Both the position numbers and the translations under genes were made by a program. From positions 2,466,001 to 2,530,000 of the forward strand of contig BRXU01000005.1 of assembly GCA_030267565.1 (NCBI GenBank): a stretch of DNA of 64,000 nt, in the 5' to 3' direction. Positions 47,301-57,587 of this stretch are shown here, one piece after another. This stretch comes from Pleodorina starrii. Its lineage: Eukaryota > Chlorophyta > Chlorophyceae > Chlamydomonadales > Volvocaceae. The notes below the pieces were generated by a model, which worked only from the letters and a program-made list of their open reading frames with translations, was not told the origin of the DNA and did no database searches. Each line of letters opens with the position of its first letter. The first letter of the stretch is position 1.

Positions 47301-49221
47301 ATCAGCAGCAGCAGCAGCAGCTAGATCACAGCTCGAGCTAACCGTATCCATTGCTGGTCCTGCTGCCCGGCCATTGCGGCGATGCATTGCGCTCCTTCCA
47401 CGTTCTCTCCAGGTCCCCACGCACGCGATGCTACCTTGAGCCTGGTGCAGGTCGCACCGAAGCCGCTCTAGGCTTGTCAGTTGTGACTAGTTGATGAGGA
47501 CGATAGCCAGCCAGCGCCAGCCAGGGTGATCAGTCCTGGCCGGTACGTCACTAGTGTCGGACCGTATTGGCTGACCTGCGCGAAGGCCCAGCAGAGAGTC
47601 TACTGAACCCTACTGAACATGTGAACAATGGACACAGTCATTCCCCAATCCCCATGGAGCATCACAGGTTTACAACACTTTTATATGTACGCGTGCGCGT
47701 ATGACCAGGTGAAGCGCGTCCTGCGGGACGTGCTCGCGCCTTAAGTAGGACACGCTCTGGACGGGCAGTACGATAGACTGGTTCCGGAGCCAGGGAGTGT
47801 TGCCCGTGTGGCCCCAGCGTAGCGCTAGCCGCCTAGCCCAACCCAAAGTGTTCGTCCGTCTGCGGTTCCAACTGTCAGGCTGACCAGATATTCCCCAGCC
47901 ACCCACGGTGCACGACAGGCGTACTTTCGGGGTACGGCAGACCCCTTCCGCACTGCTGGGATGGTGAGCTGGGATTGAAGGTCACCTCATTGATGCACTT
48001 CTGAAGTTCCGATTACCTCTCCCAGCACGTGCTGTGTCAATCACTCGCGGTTAATGAATCGTGACACTCTCAGCACCTTCCCCACCACCTTCCATTTCGC
48101 TACGCGGAAATGCGGGAGTTTTCAGCTTGCCGGTATCTGTGCCGGACGCACACCGCGATCCTGAAACACGGCCTGGGACCATTTACCTGGATCCACAAGT
48201 TCCAAGATACCGTAGAGCCTTTTGTTCGAGGCAGCCTCACCTCTGTATGTTCCACGCACCCAATCTTGCGCTTCCATCGCCCATCGCTACCTCTTGGAAG
48301 GCCCGACTCGTGCTTCGCAGCCCTTGCTGCCTTACACCCAACGCTAGCCTTTGGTTGCAGAACGGAGGAAGGTCTGGAACCATGAGCGGGCCTCGCTTGG
48401 CTTCGGTCAGAGGCTGAGGCCCGTTGCCACTAAATGGGGTTTTCTACCTCTTGGTTGTGTAATTCTGATGAGCTGTTCCCCCGGGTTCGCTCGTCCCTGT
48501 CTGTACGGGTGGCTCGTGCTGTCCTGAGCTGTCTGGCCTGGTTGCGTCGTGTTGCGTTTTCGTTTGCCTCGGTCGTATTAATTAATTACAGAGGAGCTGG
48601 ATAACAGCTACATAGTCGTGTCCTGTCGTGTACAGTCGTCTCCGCTGCTGTGCACGGCCACCCTTCCGGGGGTTTGAAACCTACTATACCAACAACAAAA
48701 AGTAAACCATAAGGCCTTGATGCATTACGAGCAACAGAAAGTCCTCTGGGTCCACTGTAAAATAATTCGTCCAGGAGGCAAGACCAGAAATAAGCAGTGG
48801 CGTCACAGACAACACAAAACGTCGTATAATTTAGATATAAAATACTTACCTATCGTGCAGTTGTGGATACCTAGAGCTATGTGTCTGCCGAGCGAGCGCC
48901 AACATACAGAATGGATGTTGCCAAGGTGTTGCCCAGGTGGTGACAGCCTTAGCCCTGATAACGGTGCGACTTCATAGCCCCAATATTGTCTGTATGATTG
49001 GCTACCTGTCGTTACTCACAGGCATTCACAAACGCAAACCGATGCCAGCAGGTCACCAAGCCGCCCTGCGTAAACAGTTTTCATGCGCAGCTTGGCTATA
49101 ATCACCATAGAATCAGATAGTTAGCTCGGAATGCTTTAAGTTGATCCCGCCACCGTCTTGATACTATTGAATCGGCACGGCTAAGGAACGCGGCAACTGT
49201 ACTGTAACTATTCATAAACTT
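44304..49221. other. Gap of 4.9 kb; no gene seen
   Basis: Less GC-rich than the genes. It holds a direct repeat of about 75 bases (about 45328-45404 and 45506-45587), a GC-rich hairpin (46350-46390), a CATTTCGG run near 46660-46690 and a CAT/CAG run near 47281-47323. No reading frame shows family features. Confidence 0.45.
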
Positions 49222-49445
49222 GATTCAGCAAAGCCATCGCAAGTTGCAGGCGTTGTCTGAGTGGTGTACTGCCTTCGGTCTGACGGTTCACACCCGTAAG
49301 TGCGAGGTTGTGTATTTTCACCCGTCCCAGAACTTACGAGACCTTGCGTACCGTTTGGTTAAGGTTGGTATGAGGCGTATAGTAGGCAACACGATCCGCT
49401 TTGAGGAGATGGAGTGGGCGCGTCGCGCTAGGTACCTAGGGGTAT
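49222..49445 (+). mobile_element. Broken L1-type retrotransposon, reverse-transcriptase fragment 1
   Basis: Translation RKLQALSEWCTAFGLTV, then TRKCEVVYFHPS, ending ARRARYLGV, matches the segment just after the YADD motif in the intact element's ORF2 (LREWSEVFGLTV, ARKCELLLFHPS, RARYLG). The 5' part, including YADD, is missing. It is the first of three collinear plus-strand pieces of one old element. Confidence 0.8.
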
Positions 49446-50452
49446 CGCACGTCGCCGGACCAGGGTACGACATGGACGAGCGTCCTCGCGACCTGGTCGC
49501 CGACCAGGCGCCGGACCGACCTGTGCGACCAGACAACTAACGTTTGGCCGATGCCGGACTTGCAGCCTGAACAACCACACGCATTATGTTTGACTTTATG
49601 TGGAGGAAAGAGCGTTTCTTTTGCTAATGTGGTGACATCGTGGACAACGAAGTCGACAAGAGAGACCCGGCGGCACTCATGGCTTTGCAAAATGTAAATT
49701 TGTTGGCCATGGTTGTAAATGTCCAGCGCCAACCTCGAAAAGACCGCAAACGGTCAACGGAACTGGCGACGTTATATCTTGTCCTCTCCAGTTGGTAGAT
49801 GCAGAAACAGATAGACAAATTCTTATGTCAAGCATGCCTGAACTGAACTGACGGGGCACTTATTGCGGACCGGATAACCGATCGGCGATCGGTTATCCGG
49901 TCGGCGTCACCAAGCCAAATGGTGCAATTACACTTGGAAGTAAACAGAGTGAAGAAAGCAGAGTGAATAGTGATCAGATGCCGCAACCCATCGCCTGACG
50001 TACCCCCCCCCCCCCCCACTTACCCAGCAGACTTGAAACAGCCCCCGCCCCCGCCTCCGTGCCTACATTATGTGAGGTTCTTGCAGGTCCCCTGCAATGA
50101 TACCAATCCGGCATCGACTATTGCCCGCTTGCACGTGCATCCCCCGCTCTGATGCAAGCACGCTCCTTCATAAGCCTCTCCCATACCCATCCCCCCCCTG
50201 TTATCGAATCAACCCGATAACCCACATTCCGCATGGAAATTGGGCACAAACCCCGCATCAGAACGATGCACCAATCCCACATCAGCCCGATGTGCAGCCG
50301 CATTTCGCACAGCCATTGCGACGCGTAGGTATCCATGATACTTCCCTGGCCCCCCGTGGTGTCCCCATGGGCAGGCACGCGGTCGACACTTGACCCTCAA
50401 TATCTCCGCGGCTTTTGCACGGATACATGCGCCCCGGCCCCTTCGCATTCCT
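49446..50452. other. About 1 kb separating retrotransposon fragments 1 and 2
   Basis: Fragment 1 stops at RARYLGV and fragment 2 resumes at LHYGPEAPFEAC, which are adjacent in the intact relative, so this is foreign or rearranged sequence. It contains a perfect 16-bp inverted repeat with a 3-base loop (49868-49902) and a poly-C run near 50005-50018. No ends or target duplication were recognised. Confidence 0.5.
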
Positions 50453-50620
50453 TTACATTACGGTCCGGAGGCACCTTTCGAGGCATGCACAGACGAGCTA
50501 TTCGGTGCGGGACAACGTGCGGTTTTTGCTCTCGTTAACAAGCTTCGTAGACGTGGTTTGTTCGTTCCTAGGGTCGCCCTCAAGTGCTTCGACGTGCAGA
50601 TCTGCGCCATCCTTTCCTAT
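50453..50620 (+). mobile_element. Broken L1-type retrotransposon, fragment 2
   Basis: Reads LHYGPEAPFEACTDEL through KCFDVQICAILSY, matching CTDELYVAGQRAMFSLLSK and KCFNAQVRSVLSY in the intact element. The frame breaks off at TAT (50618-50620), exactly where the minus-strand element begins, and resumes in frame at 55689. Confidence 0.85.
50613..50620. repeat. Left copy of the 8-bp target-site duplication TTTCCTAT
   Basis: Identical to 55681-55688 at the other end of the inserted element. Removing the insert and one copy restores a continuous reading frame (AILSY then GVQVWG). Confidence 0.85.
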
Positions 50621-50813
50621 GATGATGATGATGTTACAAGCTTCAGTGAGCTCGTACGGTTCAAACGAACCCGAAGGCTCATGAACCGCCTCAGTCAAGC
50701 AAAAGGAACAAAAAGTAAGGAAAAATCAACCGTAGCAGAAAGGGCATAAAGACAACATAAGACAGATACGTCACAAAAGCACAACATGACCTGAGAAGGA
50801 GTCTCCATCGACT

Positions 50814-53800
50814 CTACACGGCGATGCGCTCGCGCCGAAAGCAAAACATGTCATAAACAACCTTTGCAAGACCGCGCTGGTCGTCTATTTGCATGACGTC
50901 GCAAACACTCGCTCCCTCCGGTACACCCAGGTCCCAAAGCTTCTGCCGCGCTGACACGAGAGCAGAACACTCCAACAGGAAGTGCTTCTCGTCCTCGACG
51001 GCACCATTAATGCGACACGCCTTGCACACACGCAACTCCCTGGCTCGATTACTCTCGCTATTAACCGCCAGGTCTGATACGCATAACCGGAAACGGAGAA
51101 GGGCACGGTGGTGCGCCGGGGGAATGTAACCCTCAAACTGCTTCGGCTGCCCCATCCAGTGCTTGTGACGGCACATTTTCACGCCTGGCTTCCTGCCATC
51201 CGTAACGAAAGAGCACGGGTCGACGGCCAACCTGTCACTGGCCCAATCATCGTTAATGCGCCCCCTAAGAGTGTCCAACAGCGCCTCAACGTCGAGCTTG
51301 CACGTAGAGTACCGTCTAACCCTGGCGTCGATGGTACCCGCCGTCGCATCCTCCGGCCAGTCATGCCTTAAGATGTTCAGAGCCCGAATGATCTTAGTTC
51401 CCCAGCCGTCCCCCTGCAAATCCGATTCCAATGCCAGCCGGATCTCGTGACGAAAAACACTGTGGTATATGCTGCTAGTGTTCTCAACCATACTGTTCCA
51501 AAAACGAAACACAGATTCAGCCCAGTACATCTGCAGCGGCATCTGCCCTAGTTCCCTAAACAACAATTGAAGGGGCGGGACGGAAGCTCCGACCAGCTGC
51601 TTCATAAAGGCGATTTGCAGCTTGACCATGCGATCCCGAGTAGCGACCTCAAAATAACAGGAACGCGGTGCCTCGTTAGCCGGGAAACCCCTCTCGAGCA
51701 ACGCTAAAACCAAATCGACACCCCACAACTGCGAACCATAAGACAGAACAGAACGGACTTGCGCATTAAAGCATTTCATTCCGACGGAAGGTAACAATAG
51801 CCCCTGTCGACGCAACTTGCTAAGCAGGGAAAACATAGCCCGCTGGCCCGCGACGTAGAGTTCGTCCGTGCACGACGCAAAGGAACTATTAGGGCCAAAA
51901 TGTAGCCCGAGATAACGTGCGCGCGGCTTCCAGGTGATGGGCCGGTCCACCGGCAGCCCGTCCTCCAAAACGCGCATAGTAACCAGGCCGTTGATCGCGT
52001 AGAAGTGACTCCTAACCTGATCACTGGGGTGGAAGAGCAGCAGCTCACACTTCCTCGCATTAACGGTAAGACCAAACACCTCGGACCACTCCCGTAAAGC
52101 TCTAAGCAAGCTCATCAAACGTCGCTTTGTCGCCGCGAAAAGGCTTAAGTCGTCCGCATACAGGGCTAGAGGCACTCGCCGACCTTCGACGTCTGGGCAG
52201 TCTGGGGCCGCCATGGCATCTGGGAGCGCGACGTCAAGGGCGTCGACGTAGTCGGCATACCCTTCTACGAAGAAACCAAACAGCGTTGGGCTCATCGGGC
52301 ATCCCTGTTTCACACCTTGCGAAGAAGGGAACGCCGCTCCCGTCGTGCCGTTAACCTTGACCCGCAGTTCCACCCGCTCATAGCAGCGCTTCAGAGCCGC
52401 CAGTGCCGCGCCTGTGACCCCTCTTTCCTCGAGACGCAACCACAACATGTCCCTATTCACCCGGTCAAAGGCCTTCTCAAAATCGATCTGGCAAACAAAA
52501 AGTGCTTGGCTCGAACCGTTGGGGAGTACCCCGCGGCAACGATCCGTAAGGTGCCGTAGCAGGAACAAGTTGTGGATGGTGCCACGCTTGGGCCGGAAGC
52601 CCCCCTGGTAAGGACTGCGCGCGCCGCTACTCTCTCCCCAAGCCTTCAACCGCCGGTCAAGAAGGTTCGCATATAGCTTAGAGAGGGCCCCGCCAACAGC
52701 CAACCCACGATAGTTGCTCGGATCGAGCGCGTCGCCCTTCTTGTGTAGAGGGGTGACGATCGAAACCTCAAACTGCTTGGGATAATCGCCCGTGGACCGG
52801 ATATGCTCCAACAGACGCAAAAGGTACGGCGCAAGAACTAGCTCTTCCTTATCCTCCACTTTGCGGGTGGCATATTTGTAACACTCCGCCGGAGCCCGCT
52901 CAAGGCCTGGCGATTTATGGTTGGCCAATGATTTAAGGGCCGCGATGACCTCCGCCAGTGAAAACGGGGCATTCAGGGACGCTGCCGCAACAACCCTCTG
53001 ATTCCGAGCTACGCCTTCGTTACCGGCCCAGTTGCGTGGCGCTGTGAGGGGACGCCCGTTAAAAAGGTTCAGAATATAGTCCGCCCTCACCGCACTAAAC
53101 GCATTAACCTCATCATTGTATAACGCGTCGAAATACTCGCGCCAACTATTGACATCGCGGATGGGGCAGTCGGGTTTCAAACCCTGATTGAGCCGTCGCC
53201 ACAGTGCGCGGGGGTCGCCCTTGCACTCCTCCAGAAAGGACGTGAAATGGGAGACACTATACGCGGCGCGAGCATCCTTCCTAAGCCTCTGGTAGCGAGT
53301 ACGCAGCGTGGAGAAGACCAGCCACGCTTGCTCGTCAGCCAGAAGCCCGTGCGCCCTCATATAGGCTTTGTGCTGCAGCATCGCATTACGGGCGGTGGCG
53401 CACTCATCGGTCCACCAAGGAGCATCCCGATCCTCCCTGACCCGCCGGACCCTACTGAGACGCCCCCCGAAAGCCTTTTCCAACGCTGCCGAACACGCCA
53501 TCGTGATAACCTCAACAACCGCCGTACTATCCAGCTCGGCGCCAAGTTTGTTAACAGCGTCGGCGATTCGCCGGACAGAGGGGGCATCATCCGCAGCAAA
53601 AAGACTAGCGTACCGGGCTTTGCGCCGCACGTCAAAGCGCGCTCTGGGACTGGATCTACCCGCTGGGGAGGCGCCCTGCCTCAGAACCCTCAGGTCAAGC
53701 GACACCGGGCAGTGATCGCTCATGAGGCTGCCCACCTTCACTCCTGATTGCGCAACGGGTATGTTCGTGACCTGCAGACGATCCGCTCGGAAGAACAGGG

Positions 53801-54605
53801 CGGGAGATGCGACAAACAAATCTATCATGCTACGCCCCTGTCCCGCAGGGCTCCAAAACGTGCACGCGCCTTGAGGATCACCGTTCACTCGACCATTCAA
53901 AACAACCAGCTCCAATTCCTGACAGAGGGCCGCCAGCGCCCGCCCGAAAACATTATCTGAGGTGTCCTCGGACCGACGTGGAGGGATGGCGCGCAAAAGG
54001 TTGGCCTGCCCCAGCTCCGCTTGAGTGAATTCTGCTAGTTCCGCGTCACCGTCGACATCGGGAAGCTCGCTAGCTCCAGCAACTCTGGCGTTGAGATCGC
54101 CCAACATCAGAACCTCGTCGCCAGGCTGTTGAAAACGCCGCACCAGAGCGCGAACCCTATCCATGACACGCCTCGTTACGCTATCCTGCGAACTGCGACC
54201 ACCCAACGAATAAACACGAGACCCCAGAGGTGTGGCATAGACAGCACCGATGACCAGCCCGTTACCACCGAGGTCCAACGCGTCCCCCTGGAGCCGCAGC
54301 CAAACACTGTTCATGCCCCTAGGGGCATCAGACGACGTGCAATGCGTTACGTAGCGCGCGATGCGTTGATGAACCCAAACACAGACACCCCCACGATCCC
54401 TTGAACGACCAGCGAAAAAACACCGCGACCCATCCGGTATAAGTCGAGAAAGTCGGCCCGTGAGTGTCCCGTGAGTTTCAGTAAGCACGACAATGTCGTA
54501 CCGCAGTGCGAGATTGAGAAGCTCGCGTTGCTCTAATTTCCATTCCGTAACGCCCCGCAAGTTCCACTGAATTATGCGAAGCGGTTCATTACTCCGGGAA
54601 GGGTC
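50814..54605 (-). CDS. L1-type ORF2: endonuclease and reverse transcriptase
   Basis: Nicks target DNA and copies the element RNA there. Numbering from the TTG at 54560, an apurinic-type endonuclease domain comes first (IIQWNLRG just upstream of that codon, LTETHG, GDLNAR at 154-159, SDHCP at 281-285). The reverse transcriptase follows (PSNYRGLAVG, FEKAFDRV, QGCPMSP, YADD at 801-804). The end has CRHKHWMG and a C-x2-C...H...C zinc-like motif (about 1179-1199). It stops at 50814-50816. There is no ATG at the beginning: the frame is open back to the TAG of ORF1 at 54606-54608 and the endonuclease motif already starts about ten codons after it. All catalytic motifs seem intact, so the copy may be recent. 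An RNase H domain was not recognised. Confidence 0.93.
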   Translation of the reverse strand, partial: DPSRSNEPLRIIQWNLRGVTEWKLEQRELLNLALRYDIVVLTETHGTLTGRLSRLIPDGSRCFFAGRSRDRGGVCVWVHQRIARYVTHCTSSDAPRGMNSVWLRLQGDALDLGGNGLVIGAVYATPLGSRVYSLGGRSSQDSVTRRVMDRVRALVRRFQQPGDEVLMLGDLNARVAGASELPDVDGDAELAEFTQAELGQANLLRAIPPRRSEDTSDNVFGRALAALCQELELVVLNGRVNGDPQGACTFWSPAGQGRSMIDLFVASPALFFRADRLQVTNIPVAQSGVKVGSLMSDHCPVSLDLRVLRQGASPAGRSSPRARFDVRRKARYASLFAADDAPSVRRIADAVNKLGAELDSTAVVEVITMACSAALEKAFGGRLSRVRRVREDRDAPWWTDECATARNAMLQHKAYMRAHGLLADEQAWLVFSTLRTRYQRLRKDARAAYSVSHFTSFLEECKGDPRALWRRLNQGLKPDCPIRDVNSWREYFDALYNDEVNAFSAVRADYILNLFNGRPLTAPRNWAGNEGVARNQRVVAAASLNAPFSLAEVIAALKSLANHKSPGLERAPAECYKYATRKVEDKEELVLAPYLLRLLEHIRSTGDYPKQFEVSIVTPLHKKGDALDPSNYRGLAVGGALSKLYANLLDRRLKAWGESSGARSPYQGGFRPKRGTIHNLFLLRHLTDRCRGVLPNGSSQALFVCQIDFEKAFDRVNRDMLWLRLEERGVTGAALAALKRCYERVELRVKVNGTTGAAFPSSQGVKQGCPMSPTLFGFFVEGYADYVDALDVALPDAMAAPDCPDVEGRRVPLALYADDLSLFAATKRRLMSLLRALREWSEVFGLTVNARKCELLLFHPSDQVRSHFYAINGLVTMRVLEDGLPVDRPITWKPRARYLGLHFGPNSSFASCTDELYVAGQRAMFSLLSKLRRQGLLLPSVGMKCFNAQVRSVLSYGSQLWGVDLVLALLERGFPANEAPRSCYFEVATRDRMVKLQIAFMKQLVGASVPPLQLLFRELGQMPLQMYWAESVFRFWNSMVENTSSIYHSVFRHEIRLALESDLQGDGWGTKIIRALNILRHDWPEDATAGTIDARVRRYSTCKLDVEALLDTLRGRINDDWASDRLAVDPCSFVTDGRKPGVKMCRHKHWMGQPKQFEGYIPPAHHRALLRFRLCVSDLAVNSESNRARELRVCKACRINGAVEDEKHFLLECSALVSARQKLWDLGVPEGASVCDVMQIDDQRGLAKVVYDMFCFRRERIAV

Positions 54606-55658
54606 CTAAACCCGAGTGTCCATCGGAGAGGTTCCCGGAGCGGGGACGCCACCAGCGCCACCCTGCCCTCGCCCGCGCCCCAGAGCCACCCTGGTCTGCC
54701 CGCCGCCACTGCCCCCGCCGGTCCCACCTCCGAGCGGCGCGGCATTCGCTCCTGACGCATTGCGGTTGCCGCCCGCCGTCTGTCCATTGCTGGCTCCCAC
54801 CGCGCTGCCGCCGACGCCCGCCGCGCTGCCGTTGCGGCCCTCCGTGTTGCTAGGCTGCCATGGTCCGTTGTAGGGCCGCCAGACCCCGTCGTCCTTGACC
54901 TGAATGTCGACGCCGTTCACCCAGCGTACGACCCGGTTCTCCTCGTTCCGGAGCCGGGCGAAAGTTGGCGTCCGCTGTTTTTTGAGTTCGAGGCCCCGCT
55001 TCGTTAGCGAGTCCTGGAACACGAAGTTGTTGGAGGTGGCCCCCCCAAGCTGCCTCTGAACGTGTCTGAGCGCGGTGATGACGCGGCCCCGGCTGTCCGC
55101 GTTGAACACCACATCCGCCATCGCGCAGCCTGCGTGGCGCCCGGCCTCTGTAAGCTGGATAGTTGGTGCCGCCGCGCGAGAATCCAGCCGGGGAATGACG
55201 TCGACGTGTATCCTGCCAAAGCAGCTGGTGTCCTGGAGCGCTTTGTCCAATGTCGAGGCCAGTTGTTCAATGATCGCCGGAGGAGCCCGAACAAGCAGCT
55301 TTCCCGGGCGGTACAGCTGCTCCATTTTCTGATCAATCTTCTGTTCAATGGTGACTACCAGCTCTCCAGTCACGTCCACCTTCAACTTGTCGAACCCCTC
55401 CGCCAACTTGTCAGCCACCTCCTTAGTGAACAGTACACGTTGCTTATCCATCGCCACGCTTAGGACAGCGTCGAGGTCCGCCCTCGTGAGAGGTTGGCTC
55501 ATGGCGGCTTCAAACTCTGCACGGAGCTCCTGGCGTCTGGCAACTACCTGGGCGTCTAGTCTTTGAGCCTTGGAGCTAAAACAGTTGTCGCTCTGAGGAC
55601 TGTTGAAACGTTTGCTACCCTTCCGTCCCGACTTCGGTGATCTAACCGGTGATGGCAT
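54606..55658 (-). CDS. L1-type ORF1 protein
   Basis: 350 aa from the ATG at 55658, the first Met inside the element (the frame extends into flanking DNA). The order is: a basic Ser/Pro/Lys start (MPSPVRSPKSGRKGSKR), a helical, probably coiled-coil middle (about residues 45-120), a mixed alpha/beta block ending KRGLELKKQRTPTFARLR, and a Gly/Ala/Asn-rich tail with GRGRGQ. This fits the usual role of ORF1 proteins in binding the element's RNA, although no zinc knuckle is present. It ends with TAG and ORF2 continues in the same frame. Confidence 0.8.
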   Translation of the reverse strand: MPSPVRSPKSGRKGSKRFNSPQSDNCFSSKAQRLDAQVVARRQELRAEFEAAMSQPLTRADLDAVLSVAMDKQRVLFTKEVADKLAEGFDKLKVDVTGELVVTIEQKIDQKMEQLYRPGKLLVRAPPAIIEQLASTLDKALQDTSCFGRIHVDVIPRLDSRAAAPTIQLTEAGRHAGCAMADVVFNADSRGRVITALRHVQRQLGGATSNNFVFQDSLTKRGLELKKQRTPTFARLRNEENRVVRWVNGVDIQVKDDGVWRPYNGPWQPSNTEGRNGSAAGVGGSAVGASNGQTAGGNRNASGANAAPLGGGTGGGSGGGQTRVALGRGRGQGGAGGVPAPGTSPMDTRV

Positions 55659-55680
55659 TAGCTGGGCATTTTGCTGGGCA

Positions 55681-55688
55681 TTTCCTAT
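55681..55688. repeat. Right copy of the 8-bp target-site duplication TTTCCTAT
   Basis: Matches 50613-50620 and is followed directly by the resumed frame of the outer element (GGGGTACAGG). Confidence 0.85.
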
Positions 55689-56782
55689 GGGGTACAGGTC
55701 TGGGGCCCGTCGTACATTCTGCAAGTGGTCGAACGTGATCGCGATCCCCAAGGTCGGTACTGCTATTTTGAAAAGGCGCTAGAGAATCGGATGGTTGGGC
55801 TGCAACGCATGTACTTGAAGATGCTCGCGGGTCTGCGCAAGATTCCGGACAACAAAATCCTGTTCAGGGAATTCGGGCAGCGCCCGTTGCATGTTCACTG
55901 GGCTTCTCTCATCTACCGTTTCTGGAACAAGCTGGTTGATGCGAAGGGTTCGGTATTCCATAGAGTGTTTCGTGAGGAAATTCGGCTTGCCCTTCAATCA
56001 GACTTGTCAGGTCATGGGTGGGGAGCCTTGGTTTTACGAGGACTCAGGTGTTTGGGACAGGACCACTGGCCGGAGCCCCCGCCGGGTCTTGATTTGGAGG
56101 GCCAAGTCGACTTTGTTGCGTCGCGTTCGCTTAATATTGGGAATTTGATTTGGACGTTGGAGCAGAGGTTTAATGAAGACTGGCTTAACAGCAGGCTTCT
56201 CACGCCCCCGCGTGAGTTCGTTTCTGATAACCACAAGCCCGGTGTGAAGATGTGTCGGCACACGCACTGGATGGGGATGCCGAAACATACGGCTGGGTAT
56301 ATCCCCCCCAAACCCTATGCTTCTCTTTTGCGTTTTCGTCTAGGAGCCTGGCCTATTGAGAATAATCGACCTGCTGGACGGCAGAGGTCTGAGCGTACTT
56401 GTAGGGTCTGTGATAGTGGTACTGAAGACGAATATCATGTGCTGATGGAGTGTTCGGCGTACGACGATATACGTCAGGGTTTTAGCACCCTAGGTGTCAT
56501 TTTAGGCGACTACATTTCACCGCCTATGCTTGCTGTTACGGGCGCGGACAATCAACGCGGCTTAGCTGAATTAGTTCACAACATCTGGGTACGGCGGTCT
56601 TCTATGCTAGTTTGAATGTTTGTTCATTTTACCTGTTTTCGTTTGTGATCCTGCTTTAGTTTCTGCTTGGCGACATAGTTCTTAGCTCCTTTTTGACCTG
56701 CCTATTCTCGCGGTCCATGAGCCTCCTGGCTCGTCTGGGCCTTATGAGCTCTCGAGCTTGTAATACAATACAATACAATACA
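55689..56782 (+). mobile_element. Broken L1-type retrotransposon, fragment 3 with 3' end
   Basis: Continues fragment 2 in frame (GVQVWGPSYIL) and encodes the C-terminal third of ORF2 to TGA at 56613-56615. CRHTHWMGMPKH, GYIPPKP, LLRFRLG and the C-x2-C...H...C motif match the inner element residue by residue, at moderate identity. Its 3' UTR ends GAGCTCTCGAGCTTGTAA plus an (AATAC)n tail at 56761-56782. Confidence 0.88.
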
Positions 56783-57587
56783 TCGCAAGTTATGACACTG
56801 CAAACATATAAATATATATTGTCTACATGCTTCCCCGCAAAGTCCACGCTGTTTCAGCTGCCACCTGCTAGGAGCGCAGACCCTCGCAGACCGGTCGGAG
56901 GGTCGGTTCGCTGTCGGTTTGGGCTACGGCGCTAGCATCAATAGCCCTAGCATCAACAGCCCTAGCATTAAATGCGTTTTGTGTTTGTGCAAATAATCTG
57001 GTGCATCGTAGAGAAAACGGCGAATCCCTGCGCCCGAAACCTGCAATGTTGTTTGCGGCACACGGCGGCACATGTTTAGGTTTGAGTTATTTTGCTCCAA
57101 TGATTAATCAGCAGTTTGACAGTTATTTATAAAAACAGCGGCATTGCAGCATATCCTTGCCCGTTGGCGGTTGCTAGCATTGCTTGCGAAAGCTGCTAGC
57201 TCCGAAGCCACCATCCGGGGCGACCAGTAGGCCTTTCCGATATTACGTTGCCATGAACATAAAATATTATTCAAGACGTGTGCCGTTAAGGTATGATTCC
57301 AGAGAATTGCATCTATATGCTCGAGGCAAGGAAAATCCCCGCACCTACCCCGAACCAATAACGTATATTCCGCAACCCCACTTCCTAGTACCATTCCATA
57401 TCTATGGCCATCCTACTGAAAATAAATTACTTTAGATGCTGAGATTTGCTGCGCAGGGAAATATTACAAATCAAACGGCCAACGGAGCCATTTACAAGCC
57501 AGCAAGCCTTCTGCGGCAGAGCTCATCCGACTTTTTAGCAGCAACCCTTTGACTGGCCGGCATCGACTGCGCTTGCGTCTTCGCCAT
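56783..57587. other. Gap between the retrotransposon and KH copy 2
   Basis: AT-richer sequence with three CCCTAGCATCAA-like units near 56930-56970. It should include the promoter of KH copy 2, but no element was recognised. Confidence 0.4.

Larger units (their letters stand above)
50621..55680 (-). mobile_element. Complete-looking L1-type non-LTR retrotransposon, 5,060 bp
   Basis: Bounded by 8-bp target duplications. The 3' end (low coordinates) carries a (CAT)n-type tail directly preceded by AGCTTGTAA; the 5' end (high coordinates) has only about 22 bases before the ORF1 ATG and includes two TGCCCAGC units. It encodes ORF1 and ORF2, both without internal frameshift. The short 5' UTR suggests slight 5' truncation or an unusually compact leader. 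It is inserted antisense into an older relative. Confidence 0.92.
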
